Assembly: GCA_043746555.1 (NCBI GenBank)
Contig: JAYTQU010000195.1
Location: 1 to 10,311, forward strand
DNA length: 10,311 bases
From: CAZQYC01 sp043746555
Lineage (GTDB): Bacteria; Pseudomonadota; Gammaproteobacteria; Steroidobacterales; Steroidobacteraceae
Direction: 5' to 3'
The notes beneath the pieces were generated by a model. That model searched no databases. It worked only from the letters and a program-made list of their open reading frames with translations, and was not told where the DNA came from. Of the stretch, positions 1 through 7,924 are shown piece after piece (within the stretch, counting starts at the first letter, position 1; each line of letters opens with the position of its first letter). A program made the translations under genes and the position numbers.

Positions 1-75
1 GGGCGTCGGTTTCGGGGCTTCACCGACGCGAATGTTATCCACGGAACCATAGTCATCGAGGAATACTGCTTTCAT
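1..75 (-). CDS. Zinc-type alcohol dehydrogenase / quinone oxidoreductase-like protein, N-terminal fragment
   Basis: Only the first 25 codons are present; the gene continues off the left edge. The reading begins MKAVFLDDYGSVDNIRVG and goes on with EAPKPTP. This is the typical opening beta-strand and 'E.P.P.P' turn of the medium-chain dehydrogenase/reductase superfamily (NAD(P)H-dependent alcohol dehydrogenases and quinone oxidoreductases), cytosolic enzymes that reduce or oxidise alcohols, quinones or enals. An in-frame ATG four codons upstream (base 87) would add MENP. I prefer base 75 because the family usually starts MKA and a GATGGA stretch sits just upstream. Substrate and exact subfamily cannot be told, because the catalytic and Rossmann regions lie outside the window. 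It is divergent from the LysR gene at 248, the usual arrangement for a LysR target. Confidence 0.75.
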   Translation of the reverse strand, partial: MKAVFLDDYGSVDNIRVGEAPKPTP

Positions 76-127
76 TGGATTTTCCATCTATATATCGATT
101 CGATCCAGCCGTGTGGATTGAGTGGTC

Positions 128-142
128 ATCAGTCAAATTGAT
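128..142. promoter_or_regulatory. Putative LysR-type operator (ATC-N9-GAT, T-N11-A)
   Basis: ATC at 128-130 and GAT at 140-142 are separated by nine bases. They form a dyad (ATCA-N7-TGAT) that fits the general LysR box T-N11-A and the ATC-N9-GAT half-site described for NodD-type regulators. It lies between the divergent dehydrogenase and lysR genes, where an autoregulatory and activating site is expected. One match to so short a motif can arise by chance; its placement is the main support. Confidence 0.4.
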
Positions 143-195
143 CCGGATGTCGGGGTCGAACGTTGCGGCGCCAGTGCTGCGGCTCATGATTCGTT

Positions 196-201
196 TACAA
201 T
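196..201 (+). promoter_or_regulatory. Possible -10 element for the lysR gene
   Basis: TACAAT matches the sigma-70 -10 consensus at five of six positions and lies about 46 bases before the lysR ATG. No good -35 hexamer is found 16-18 bases upstream, so the promoter would be weak or factor-dependent. Tentative. Confidence 0.25.
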
Positions 202-247
202 GGGCGATCCTAACGCGACCCGTGGCCGCGCCACATGAATTCGGTAC

Positions 248-1171
248 ATGAGCGATATTAATCTTTCTAAGATCAGGCGCCTCGACGGAACATTGATGCT
301 CATTTTCCGGGAATTGATGCGTCAGCGACGCTCAACGACCGTGGCCGAGCGTCTCGGTTTAACTCAATCCGCCGTAAGTCATGCGCTCGCGCGTCTGCGG
401 GATCTCTTCGAGGATCCACTCTTTATTCGTCGTCCCAATTCACTCGAGCCGACACAGCGTGCGCTTGAGATCGCGCCGCGTATCGAGGAGCTCATCCGTA
501 TCGCCGATGCGGCGCTCGGAACCGGCAAACTTTTCAACCCAGCCACTACGCAACGCAATTTTAGGATTGCAGGCGGAGAGTTCATGTCGGCGTTGATCGC
601 CGCTCCATTGCTGCGATGCTTCAAGCGCGAGGCGCCCAACGCATCATTCGTGTTTCGGTTTGCTTTAGGTACACAAGCGCTTGACCACTTGCAGCGTGAC
701 GAGGTCGACATAGCTGTCGGGCGCTTTACTTCGCGCACCGAAGGATTTCATCGCGAACATCTCTACGATGATGAATACTGCGTGGTCGCGCGAGTTGGAC
801 ATCCGCGCGTGCAAGGCTCGATCGATTTACAGACCTTTACCGAAGTGGACCACATCATAGTTTCGCTGACGGGACATCTGGAGCAATTGGGAGATGACAA
901 CCTCAAGCAACAACACGTCGAGCGACACATCGTTGCCGCCGTGCCGCGTTTCTTGACCGGGCTTACACTCGTCGCGCAGAGCGATGCAATATTGATGGTG
1001 CAGCGACGCTTGGCCGTTCGCTATGCGAATACGTTTGGTCTTCAAGTTTTGGTGCCGCCCCATGAAACCAAATCCTTCTCTCATTTTGCGATGAGTCGGT
1101 TACAGGACCGCGAGGATCCGGCCATCGATTGGCTGATAAAGAAATTTCGCGAGAGCGTCGAAATCGACTGA
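248..1171 (+). CDS. LysR-family transcriptional regulator
   Basis: This is a 307-residue protein, the normal length for LysR regulators, which act as tetramers on DNA and respond to a small-molecule co-inducer. Residues about 16-75 form the winged helix-turn-helix: RSTTVAERLGLTQSAVSHAL, then LARLRDLFEDPLFIRR, containing the family hallmark 'S.VSHAL..LR...DPLF.R'. A linker helix rich in I, E and A follows (about 75-95). From about residue 104 (NFRIAGGEF) to 300 is the periplasmic-binding-protein-like co-inducer domain. The sequence resembles the NodD/LinR/PcpR-like branch, but I cannot assign the inducer. ATG 248 is the first in-frame start after a stop at 236-238; there is no clear Shine-Dalgarno sequence. 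Its divergent dehydrogenase neighbour and the LysR box between them suggest that it controls that gene and itself. The receptor gene downstream is separated by 447 bp and a large inverted repeat, so co-transcription is unlikely. Confidence 0.93.
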   Translation: MSDINLSKIRRLDGTLMLIFRELMRQRRSTTVAERLGLTQSAVSHALARLRDLFEDPLFIRRPNSLEPTQRALEIAPRIEELIRIADAALGTGKLFNPATTQRNFRIAGGEFMSALIAAPLLRCFKREAPNASFVFRFALGTQALDHLQRDEVDIAVGRFTSRTEGFHREHLYDDEYCVVARVGHPRVQGSIDLQTFTEVDHIIVSLTGHLEQLGDDNLKQQHVERHIVAAVPRFLTGLTLVAQSDAILMVQRRLAVRYANTFGLQVLVPPHETKSFSHFAMSRLQDREDPAIDWLIKKFRESVEID

Positions 1172-1183
1172 CTGAAGTATGTA

Positions 1184-1210
1184 CGCGAATAAACATTCGT
1201 TTCATTCGCG
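1184..1210 (+). terminator. Stem-loop after lysR, possible weak terminator
   Basis: CGCGAAT (1184-1190) pairs with ATTCGCG (1204-1210). The inner AAAC (1191-1194) pairs with GTTT (1199-1202), giving about 11 base pairs with one bulged C and an ATTC loop. It starts 12 bases after the lysR stop codon. No T-run follows, so it is not a canonical intrinsic terminator; it could stabilise the 3' end or act together with the larger repeat just downstream. Confidence 0.35.
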
Positions 1211-1220
1211 CCTCCTATTA

Positions 1221-1364
1221 TTCTGCTTTGTCAGGTTGCGATCAAGCGATGCAGGGCAAGGCGCAACGGCCTGAAAAAACGCAGCGTACACGGTAGTACG
1301 TGAGTATTTTTCAGGCCGTTGCAACGCCGCACTGCGCGCTTCAGCGCAACCTGACGCAGTAGAA
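1221..1364. repeat. 144-bp imperfect inverted repeat (MITE-like or palindromic intergenic element)
   Basis: The whole segment is symmetrical around 1292/1293. The outer arms begin TTCTGC and end GTAGAA. TCAGGTTGCG (1231-1240) matches CGCAACCTGA (1345-1354) exactly. GCAACGGCCTGAAAAA (1263-1278) matches its complement at 1307-1322 exactly over 16 bases. CGTAC (1285-1289) faces GTACG (1296-1300) around a six-base centre. The stretch between the outer and middle arms (1241-1262 against 1323-1344) pairs only partly and needs a small bulge. No reading frame of note lies inside. Size, terminal symmetry and intergenic position fit a non-autonomous miniature transposable element or a genome-wide palindromic repeat family. 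As RNA it would fold into a long hairpin and could block read-through from either side. Target-site duplication is unclear; TA dinucleotides lie near both ends. Confidence 0.8.
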
Positions 1365-1607
1365 CTAACGAGCCTTTAATTCACTTACGACGTTGCCATA
1401 AGCCGGACGGCACTACGCAGCATCGGGCACCACGGTCGTTCCGCGCGACACTCGTTCGACGATGGTGCGAGTTTTCCGACCGCTCGCCGAAATCCGTTTT
1501 TGAGTTTCCTTCATATCGCCTATGCAGCGATTTCACGCTAGCCCCAAAGGCTCGCCCTTACTCTTTGGCGATTAGATACCAATTTCGAACATTGAAACAG
1601 CTGTCAC
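1365..1607 (+). other. Non-coding leader/promoter region upstream of the receptor gene
   Basis: No gene is seen here. The stretch contains short dyads: GCACCA (1427-1432) with TGGTGC (1463-1468), and CCAAAG (1544-1549) with CTTTGG (1563-1568). ATCGCC (1515-1520) could pair instead with GGCGAT (1567-1572). TTGAGT (1500-1505) followed by TATGCA (1521-1526) is a poor sigma-70 match with a 15-base spacer. The promoter of the receptor gene must lie here or inside the adjacent repeat, but I cannot locate it. Confidence 0.3.
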
Positions 1608-1614
1608 AGGGGGA
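1608..1614 (+). promoter_or_regulatory. Ribosome binding site of the TonB-dependent receptor
   Basis: The purine run AGGGGGA lies just upstream of ATG 1619. It decides the start: the longer frame from TTG 1565 has no such site and would bury the signal peptide behind 18 extra residues. Confidence 0.7.
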
Positions 1615-1618
1615 TTTC

Positions 1619-4606
1619 ATGCGAGCGAATACACTTCGGCACTCGATTCATTTCATTTTGGTGGGGGCATTTGGGTTGAGTGAAGCGTCCACGGCACTGG
1701 CGCAACAACCACCAATGTCCACTGTGGCGCTTGAAGAAATCGTGGTGACGGGTACGCATCTTCGCGATCCGTCATTGCAAGCGGCGTTGCCTGTTGCGAC
1801 TATTACAGCGGATGATCTTGCAAAACTCGGCACGCCCTCCAACACCGAACTCATTAAATCTTTACCCGCCATCGGTGCAACCATCGCAGGCGATGCCAAT
1901 CCGTTGCAGGCGAGCCGTGTTGAAGGCGCGAGCAGCATCAATCTGCGCGGGCTAGGAAATGCGCGCACATTGGTGCTCTTCAACGGCGTGCGAATTCCAA
2001 CGATGTCGAGCGGTACGCAAACGCTTATCGATATTAATAGCTTACCGATGGCGGCAGTCGACAGAGTCGACATCCTCAAAGATGGCGCGGCGGCAACCTA
2101 CGGATCGGATGCGATCGCAGGCGTCGTTAATTTCATCACCCGGAGAGACTTCACGGGAGTTGACCTGGGTGCGGACTATTCGTTCATCAAAGGGTCCGGT
2201 GGCGATTACACCGCACGCGCACTCGCGGGATGGTCGGGCGAATCGACGCATTTTTTAGGCGCGATCGGTTTTCAACATCGATCGGAATTGCAAGCCCTTG
2301 ATCGCTCGTTTGCGAATCGATCGTATGTGGAGAATCCATTCGCATGGTCGACCTTCGGTAATCCGGGTGTGTATCAAGCCTCGCCCGGTACCGTCGGTAG
2401 CACCACGATTACGGACCCTGGCTGTGTTGACGCAGGGGGCACGCTCACACCGCTTCCCTCTGTTGGCGTGCCGGCGACAGCAGCGAACTGCCTCCTACAC
2501 TTCACGCAATTCGACAATCTTGTCGAAGAGCAAAACAGTTACCAAATCTATGGTGAGCTTTGGCAAGACTTGGCGTTCAACACCAAATTTCATATGGAGG
2601 CGTTTTACTCCAATACTGACGTTCCGCATGTCGCGAGCACGCCAAGCGCGACGCTCGCACAATTTCCAACGACCACTTCGACCGGTGGCGTTGGCGGTGG
2701 GCGCATCGCAGGACGCTACTTTATTCCCGCGTCCAATCCGGGATTGATCGCACTTCTTGCGCAATATCCCGGTGCGATCGCCGGCGGAAATCTCACCGCC
2801 GCACAAACGACCGGTATCAATAACGCCACCGCCGCGTGGCGACCACTCGGTTGGGGCGGAAACGCAGCGTACGATGGATTCGCGAACCTCGATCATCGCA
2901 AATACGAATCCTGGCGCACCTCAGCCGGATTCGACGGCCTATTGGGTCCAACCTCGTGGAGCGTCACCGGCACGTACGGTGAAACCAAAGCGGATTCCTC
3001 CGCAGCTGATATTTTGGCATCGCGCCTCGAGTATGCGTTGCGCGGACTCGGAGGCCCGAACTGCGATCCAACAACGGGTACACCAGGCGTCGGAGCTTGC
3101 GGGTACTTCAATCCGTTCTCGACAGGCATCGCCGCGAATGCCGTCACGGGTGTCGCCAATCCTCATTACGTCGCGAGCACCGCCAACGATCCCGCACTCG
3201 TCGCATGGATGTTCGGTCCAGATAATCCGGTGGTCAAGACACAACTCACCGTGGTTGATGCACAAATCAACGGTGACTTGGGGCTTAAGCTTCCGGGTGG
3301 TGCGATCAACTGGGCAGTCGGCGCACAATATCGAAAAACAAAGGTTGACGTGTCGGTGGATGACTTTCTTAATCTAAACATCACACCGTGTATCGATATT
3401 GGATCGACTGCGTGTACCACTGGACCTACTGCAGCGCCAAACGGTCCATATGCCTTCTACGGTGGAATTACGCCGACTATCACGAGTCAGTCGATCAGTT
3501 CCGCTTACGTTGAATTCAGTTTGCCGATACTCGATTCGCTCATCGCTCAAGTTGCGGGTCGCTATGAACATCATGACGCCGGCGACACGAGCAATCCAAA
3601 ATTGTCATTGAGCTGGAACCCGCTTGAGTGGTTCGCCCTGCGCGGTTCGATCGGTTCGAACTATCGCGCGCCGACAGTGACGCAACTCGACGATCAAACG
3701 AAAGTGACCGTGGCGCAAATCAGCGCCGCAGCGAACAACCAACGTGTGCCGTTCGACACGTATGGCAACGCTTCGCTTAAACCTGAAACGGCGACGACCT
3801 ACAACGTCGGCCTCGTCTTCAAGCCGCCGCACACGAAGATTTCGATCGACTATTGGTCGTATCGCTTGAAAGATCAATTGACCACCGAGAATGGCCCCGC
3901 GATCTTGAATGCGTTATTTCCATCCTCCAGCGTCAATCACTGTGGCGACCCCGCGTATACCGAGCTTCAAGCGCGCATTACGTTTATCAACGGGACCTGT
4001 TCGGGCGGAGCCAATATCGGACGCGTTCGCATTGAGAGTGCAAACGGCGCACCGATCGACACATCGGGCATTGATCTCGCTGCACGGTTCTCGGCCGAGA
4101 TTTTTGCGGGGGTTAAGCTCGACGCAGGTGTCGATGGCACATACATTCTTACCTACGATGTAGGCGCCACGCAAACGCTCGGTCTAACAACCATTCCGGC
4201 ATTCAGCGCAGTCGGCAATCTGAATTTCGGCTTGGGTGTCTTGTCCTTGCCGAAGTGGCGCGCCAGTATGTTTGTGGGTGCGGAAAAAAGCATCCACGCA
4301 TTCCGATGGGTCGTGAACTACATCGACGGGATGCATGATCAACGTGCCGACACGAGGACGATTGGAGCGCAGCTTGGAGGCTATCCTGCGGGAACCGCCG
4401 CGCTCGGCGGCTTCGACATCGGTTCGTTTCTGACACATGACATCCACTATCTCCTGTCGCTGCCACATGATTACACCGTGAGTGCGACAGTCACTAATGT
4501 GTTCGACCGTGCTCCACCCTTCGCACAAATCACTTACTCCTATGATGCGTTCACCGCGAATCCGCTCGGTCGCATATTTAAGGTCGGAATAAAAAAATCA
4601 TTCTAG
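1619..4606 (+). CDS. TonB-dependent outer-membrane receptor
   Basis: This 995-residue outer-membrane active transporter draws energy from TonB-ExbB-ExbD to import a scarce or bulky ligand. Residues 1-28 are a signal peptide (RANTLRH, hydrophobic HFILVGAFGL, cleavage after ALA-28). A TonB box follows at 38-45 (LEEIVVTG). The plug domain spans about 53-171, with DLAKLG, INLRGLGNARTLVLFNG, VDRVDILKDGAAATYGSDAIAGVVNFITRR. The rest is the beta-barrel, ending in VTNVFDRAPP, NPLGRIFKVGIKKSF with the expected terminal phenylalanine. There is no N-terminal STN signalling domain, so it is not a FecA-type transducer. All eight cysteines I find are spaced as four close pairs (269/291, 482/494, 591/599, 775/794), probably disulphides in extracellular loops. 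The barrel is long compared with siderophore receptors (700-800 residues in total), as in receptors of oligotrophic proteobacteria for carbohydrates, peptides or other organics; the ligand cannot be named. It appears monocistronic, with its own ribosome site and terminator. Confidence 0.95.
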   Translation: MRANTLRHSIHFILVGAFGLSEASTALAQQPPMSTVALEEIVVTGTHLRDPSLQAALPVATITADDLAKLGTPSNTELIKSLPAIGATIAGDANPLQASRVEGASSINLRGLGNARTLVLFNGVRIPTMSSGTQTLIDINSLPMAAVDRVDILKDGAAATYGSDAIAGVVNFITRRDFTGVDLGADYSFIKGSGGDYTARALAGWSGESTHFLGAIGFQHRSELQALDRSFANRSYVENPFAWSTFGNPGVYQASPGTVGSTTITDPGCVDAGGTLTPLPSVGVPATAANCLLHFTQFDNLVEEQNSYQIYGELWQDLAFNTKFHMEAFYSNTDVPHVASTPSATLAQFPTTTSTGGVGGGRIAGRYFIPASNPGLIALLAQYPGAIAGGNLTAAQTTGINNATAAWRPLGWGGNAAYDGFANLDHRKYESWRTSAGFDGLLGPTSWSVTGTYGETKADSSAADILASRLEYALRGLGGPNCDPTTGTPGVGACGYFNPFSTGIAANAVTGVANPHYVASTANDPALVAWMFGPDNPVVKTQLTVVDAQINGDLGLKLPGGAINWAVGAQYRKTKVDVSVDDFLNLNITPCIDIGSTACTTGPTAAPNGPYAFYGGITPTITSQSISSAYVEFSLPILDSLIAQVAGRYEHHDAGDTSNPKLSLSWNPLEWFALRGSIGSNYRAPTVTQLDDQTKVTVAQISAAANNQRVPFDTYGNASLKPETATTYNVGLVFKPPHTKISIDYWSYRLKDQLTTENGPAILNALFPSSSVNHCGDPAYTELQARITFINGTCSGGANIGRVRIESANGAPIDTSGIDLAARFSAEIFAGVKLDAGVDGTYILTYDVGATQTLGLTTIPAFSAVGNLNFGLGVLSLPKWRASMFVGAEKSIHAFRWVVNYIDGMHDQRADTRTIGAQLGGYPAGTAALGGFDIGSFLTHDIHYLLSLPHDYTVSATVTNVFDRAPPFAQITYSYDAFTANPLGRIFKVGIKKSF

Positions 4607-4626
4607 GGACGTCCCCCGACTTTCCA

Positions 4627-4665
4627 CCGATCCGGCTGCCACACGAGCAGCCGGATCGGTTTTTT
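4627..4665 (+). terminator. Intrinsic terminator of the receptor gene
   Basis: A perfect 13-bp stem (CCGATCCGGCTGC at 4627-4639 with its complement at 4647-4659), a seven-base loop CACACGA and a run of six T (4660-4665) begin 20 bases after the receptor stop codon. No T-run exists on the opposite side, so it serves the plus strand; the convergent kinase gene would read into it from 4713 without clear termination. Confidence 0.9.
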
Positions 4666-4712
4666 CCCGCAGCATGCGGCGTGACAAGCGACATTTTAAT
4701 CGACCGCCGGTA

Positions 4713-7700
4713 TCAGCCGGAAGCCCGTACTTCCGACTTCGATTCGGTTTGGTTGTCAGTCACATTGGCATCGACCGACGTGAGCCAGCGCGTCAAACAT
4801 TCATCGAGTTGCTCGCGACTGATCGGCTTGGAGCAATAGTCATCCATCCCCGCCGCAACGCAACCTGCATCCGCGCCTTTCATAGCGTGTGCGGTCAGTG
4901 CGACGATGGGAATGTGCGGCGTCCCTGGTAAATGTTGTTCACGTGCGCGAATTTCCCTCGTCGTCTCATAGCCGTCCATTACCGGCATTTGGCAATCCAT
5001 CAGAATGAGTGCGTAACGTCCAGTTTGCCACGCCTCGAGTGCCGCTTTGCCATTCGGCGCGACATCGACCGGATAGCCCAGTTTCTCAACGATCCGGCAG
5101 GCGACTTTTTGATTCACCACATTATCTTCCGCCAGCAAAATGCGTAATTTGTCGCGGCCGCGCAGCGAGCGCAATGCATGTCGTGTGATAAGCGGCTGAG
5201 TTTTCGTGCGCCACGCCTCAGCTTCTGCTCCGAGCACCATCATTACGCAATCGATCAAATCGCGTGTGCCGATAGGCTTTAACAAATACCCTGCGAATCC
5301 TAAATCCGCAAATATGCGTCCATCCCCACGTTGGCCAGAAGAGGTCAACAGCACCAGTCGCGTATCGCGCAGCGTTTTATCCGCCAAAATCGTTTTGCCT
5401 AGTTCGGTACCATCGCATCCCGGCATTTGGTGATCTAGCAATGCAACGTCGAACGGCTCACGACGCTCTGCCGCCAATCGCAATGCGATTAATGCGTCGT
5501 GCGCTGTTGCGACGCACTTCGTATCGACGCCAATTCGTTCTAGCTGCCCTTCCATGACACGGCGGTTGGTCATGTTATCGTCAACGATCAACACACGACG
5601 ACCTTTAAGTTGTCGCGGAACAGGCGGCGGTGCCGTCGCTTCCTTCGCAATCTCAAATCTAGCGGTAAACCAGAATGTCGATCCTTTTTCTAGCTCACTC
5701 GACACACCGACTTCGCCGCCCATGAGATCCACGAGACGTTTGACGATAGAAAGACCAAGACCCGTGCCCCCGAATCGACGGGTGGTCGAGGCATCGACTT
5801 GCGTGAAAGCTTGAAAGAGAGCACCGATACGCTCAGGCGGAATTCCAATGCCTGTATCGCGGATTTCAAAACGCACGAGCACGCTGTGGCTATCCTTTTC
5901 GACGACTTTGCTTTCAATGACCACTTCGCCGGTCTCGGTGAACTTAACCGCATTGCCGCTTAGATTGAGCAGCACTTGACGCAGACGTCCCGCATCGCCG
6001 CGAATCAAATCGGGCAAGGCCGGATCAAGCAACGCAACGACTTCCAATCCCTTCGCATGTGCCGGCACAGCCAACAAACGAGCGACGTCTTCAATCGAAT
6101 CGCGGATGTCAATGTCCAACATTTCGAGTTCTAGTTTGCCCGCTTCAACCTTCGAAAAGTCCAGAATGTCATTAATGACAGTCAAAAGCGCTACAGCACT
6201 GTCACGAGCTGTCTGTGCGTAGTCGCGCTGCAAAGGCGTGAGAGACGTGTCGAGCAAAAGCTCAGTCATACCGATCACGCCATTCATCGGCGTTCGAATT
6301 TCGTGGCTCATATTGGCGAGGAATTCGCTCTTTGCATGATTCGCACTTTCCGCCGCCTGTTTCGCTTCTTGCAACACACGTTCGTGCGCGAGCCGCAGAT
6401 TGATGTCGCGTAATACTACGACCGCGCCCTGCGCGAGCGTGTCATCGTTGTTCAACGAAGAGACGATGTATTCGACAGGCAAGGAGCACCCGTGGCGATC
6501 GACAAGATCCGTTCGCTGTGGAGTTGCGGTGGTCTCGGTAAATCGTTTTGCGATTTCCTGACACTGGCCGTGATTGTCATCTGCGACGCAGCCAAATAGC
6601 GAGCACACGCGTGATCCGACGAGCTCATCGACTTTAACACCGATCATGGCGGCGCCCGCCGGATTAGCGAACGCAATCAATCCGTCACCAGTCACACCCA
6701 AGAGCCCATCCGCTGCGCCATTCAGGATGACCTCGTCACGGCGCTGCAATTCTCCAAGGCGCGCTTGTGCTGATTTGCGTTCGGCAATTTCTTGTTCAAG
6801 GGATTGCTTTTCCTTCTCGATCGATTGCGCCATCGTGTTGAACGCCATCGAGAGCTGCTTTGCTTCCGAGCTTCCTGTTGCTTCTGCTCGTGCGGAATAG
6901 TCACCGCGTGCAATGGTTTCTGCTGCTCCGGTCAATGTCACGATCGGTCGACTGATCGATCGCGCCATCCAAACCGCAAGCGCTACAGCGAACAAGAAGA
7001 TTACGAGTAATGGCACAAGGGCTTTGGAAAAACTCGCGGGAATTCCTTGCAGCATGAGCGAATAGGGAGAGTACATCACAAAGCGCCAATGACTTACTTG
7101 GCTTTCATCCCACGCTCCAAGTGATCCGACGTCGGCGAAGTAAAGCTGTCCGTCAAATTTGAGCAACGTGGCGGCGCGTCGTTTGGGATCCTCCGCCGCG
7201 GTTCGAAACATCGTCGACATATTGTCAGGGAGCGAGTCTCCCGGTTTGAAGCGCTTCCCCAGGGTCAGCAGAATACGATCGTGATTGTCGATCACGAATA
7301 CCCCATCAATTCCCGTGAGCGGCGCATACAATTTCATGCGCTCCGCCAAGATTTCGGTATGCATTGTGCCGAGCAACACGCCAACAGTTCGACTAGTGGG
7401 CCCGACGATCGGGAGATAGATGTCAAGTTCCGGCGTGCGCAACGAGCCATCCGGGAAAGCGCGTGTTGTCGGATATCGTTCATGGATAATCAGCGCGCCG
7501 TCGCGGGCGTTCAGCGCGCGTGTAAAGAACTCGCGGTCCATTTTTTTCGGCTCAGTTGTGCCGAAATGCGTGGTATTCGCGCTCGCGATGAAATGACCCT
7601 GCGCGTCAACGAGCGTAAGCCGGGAGAAATCCGTGTTGTGCAACAGAATGGTTTCGAGGCGTTGCTGAACATCGGGCTCGTTCATGAGCGCAAAGGCGGT

Positions 7701-7907
7701 GCCGCCTAAAATGTGCAGCTCGTTCGTAACCGTTACATAGTGGCGACGAAAAATCTCGCTATTGGCAAACACATTGAGTCGTAGACGCCGACCGGCTTCT
7801 TGACTTGTATTCTCAATCAGCGCACGCACTACTACCACTCCACAGATCGCGAGTGGCACAGCACCGACCAGGAAAAAAGCAAGCAGAAGTTTTCTCGATA
7901 TTTTCAT
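4713..7907 (-). CDS. Hybrid sensor histidine kinase with HAMP, PAS and two receiver domains
   Basis: The inner-membrane sensor kinase has 1064 residues from ATG 7907. In order: membrane helix 1 (about 7-28, KLLLAFFLVGAVPLAICGVV); a periplasmic region of about 265 residues with double-Cache-like features (LTLVDAQGHFIAS, DREFFTRAL, GVFVIDNHDRILLT); helix 2 (about 296-316); HAMP (about 315-368); a coiled coil; PAS (about 388-503, ending GAVVVLRDI); HisKA with SHEIRTPMNGVIG and phosphorylated His535; HATPase with N-box Asn652, G1 DTGIGIPPE (684-692) and G2 FGGTGLGL (712-719). Receiver 1 has DD 776-777, Asp825, Thr855 and Lys877. Receiver 2 has ED 927-928, Asp971, Thr1005 and Lys1027. All catalytic residues are intact. 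There is no C-terminal HPt domain, so a separate HPt protein must pass phosphate on. In-frame ATG 7934 (MFASIPVGR before MKISRK) and TTG 7979 are alternative starts; MKISRK immediately before helix 1 is the most natural, although no strong ribosome site is seen. The ligand and cognate regulator are unknown. Confidence 0.93.
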   Translation of the reverse strand: MKISRKLLLAFFLVGAVPLAICGVVVVRALIENTSQEAGRRLRLNVFANSEIFRRHYVTVTNELHILGGTAFALMNEPDVQQRLETILLHNTDFSRLTLVDAQGHFIASANTTHFGTTEPKKMDREFFTRALNARDGALIIHERYPTTRAFPDGSLRTPELDIYLPIVGPTSRTVGVLLGTMHTEILAERMKLYAPLTGIDGVFVIDNHDRILLTLGKRFKPGDSLPDNMSTMFRTAAEDPKRRAATLLKFDGQLYFADVGSLGAWDESQVSHWRFVMYSPYSLMLQGIPASFSKALVPLLVIFLFAVALAVWMARSISRPIVTLTGAAETIARGDYSARAEATGSSEAKQLSMAFNTMAQSIEKEKQSLEQEIAERKSAQARLGELQRRDEVILNGAADGLLGVTGDGLIAFANPAGAAMIGVKVDELVGSRVCSLFGCVADDNHGQCQEIAKRFTETTATPQRTDLVDRHGCSLPVEYIVSSLNNDDTLAQGAVVVLRDINLRLAHERVLQEAKQAAESANHAKSEFLANMSHEIRTPMNGVIGMTELLLDTSLTPLQRDYAQTARDSAVALLTVINDILDFSKVEAGKLELEMLDIDIRDSIEDVARLLAVPAHAKGLEVVALLDPALPDLIRGDAGRLRQVLLNLSGNAVKFTETGEVVIESKVVEKDSHSVLVRFEIRDTGIGIPPERIGALFQAFTQVDASTTRRFGGTGLGLSIVKRLVDLMGGEVGVSSELEKGSTFWFTARFEIAKEATAPPPVPRQLKGRRVLIVDDNMTNRRVMEGQLERIGVDTKCVATAHDALIALRLAAERREPFDVALLDHQMPGCDGTELGKTILADKTLRDTRLVLLTSSGQRGDGRIFADLGFAGYLLKPIGTRDLIDCVMMVLGAEAEAWRTKTQPLITRHALRSLRGRDKLRILLAEDNVVNQKVACRIVEKLGYPVDVAPNGKAALEAWQTGRYALILMDCQMPVMDGYETTREIRAREQHLPGTPHIPIVALTAHAMKGADAGCVAAGMDDYCSKPISREQLDECLTRWLTSVDANVTDNQTESKSEVRASG

Positions 7908-7924
7908 GCGACCCACGGGGATGC

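Noticed and set aside
1565..1618. TTG start adding 18 residues to the receptor
   Set aside because: ATG 1619 has a strong AGGGGGA site and begins a normal signal peptide; the extension would disrupt export.
2757..3377. 206-codon plus-strand open frame within the receptor gene
   Set aside because: It overlaps the receptor in another frame, is rich in Arg, Ser and Pro, and shows no family motif or ribosome site.
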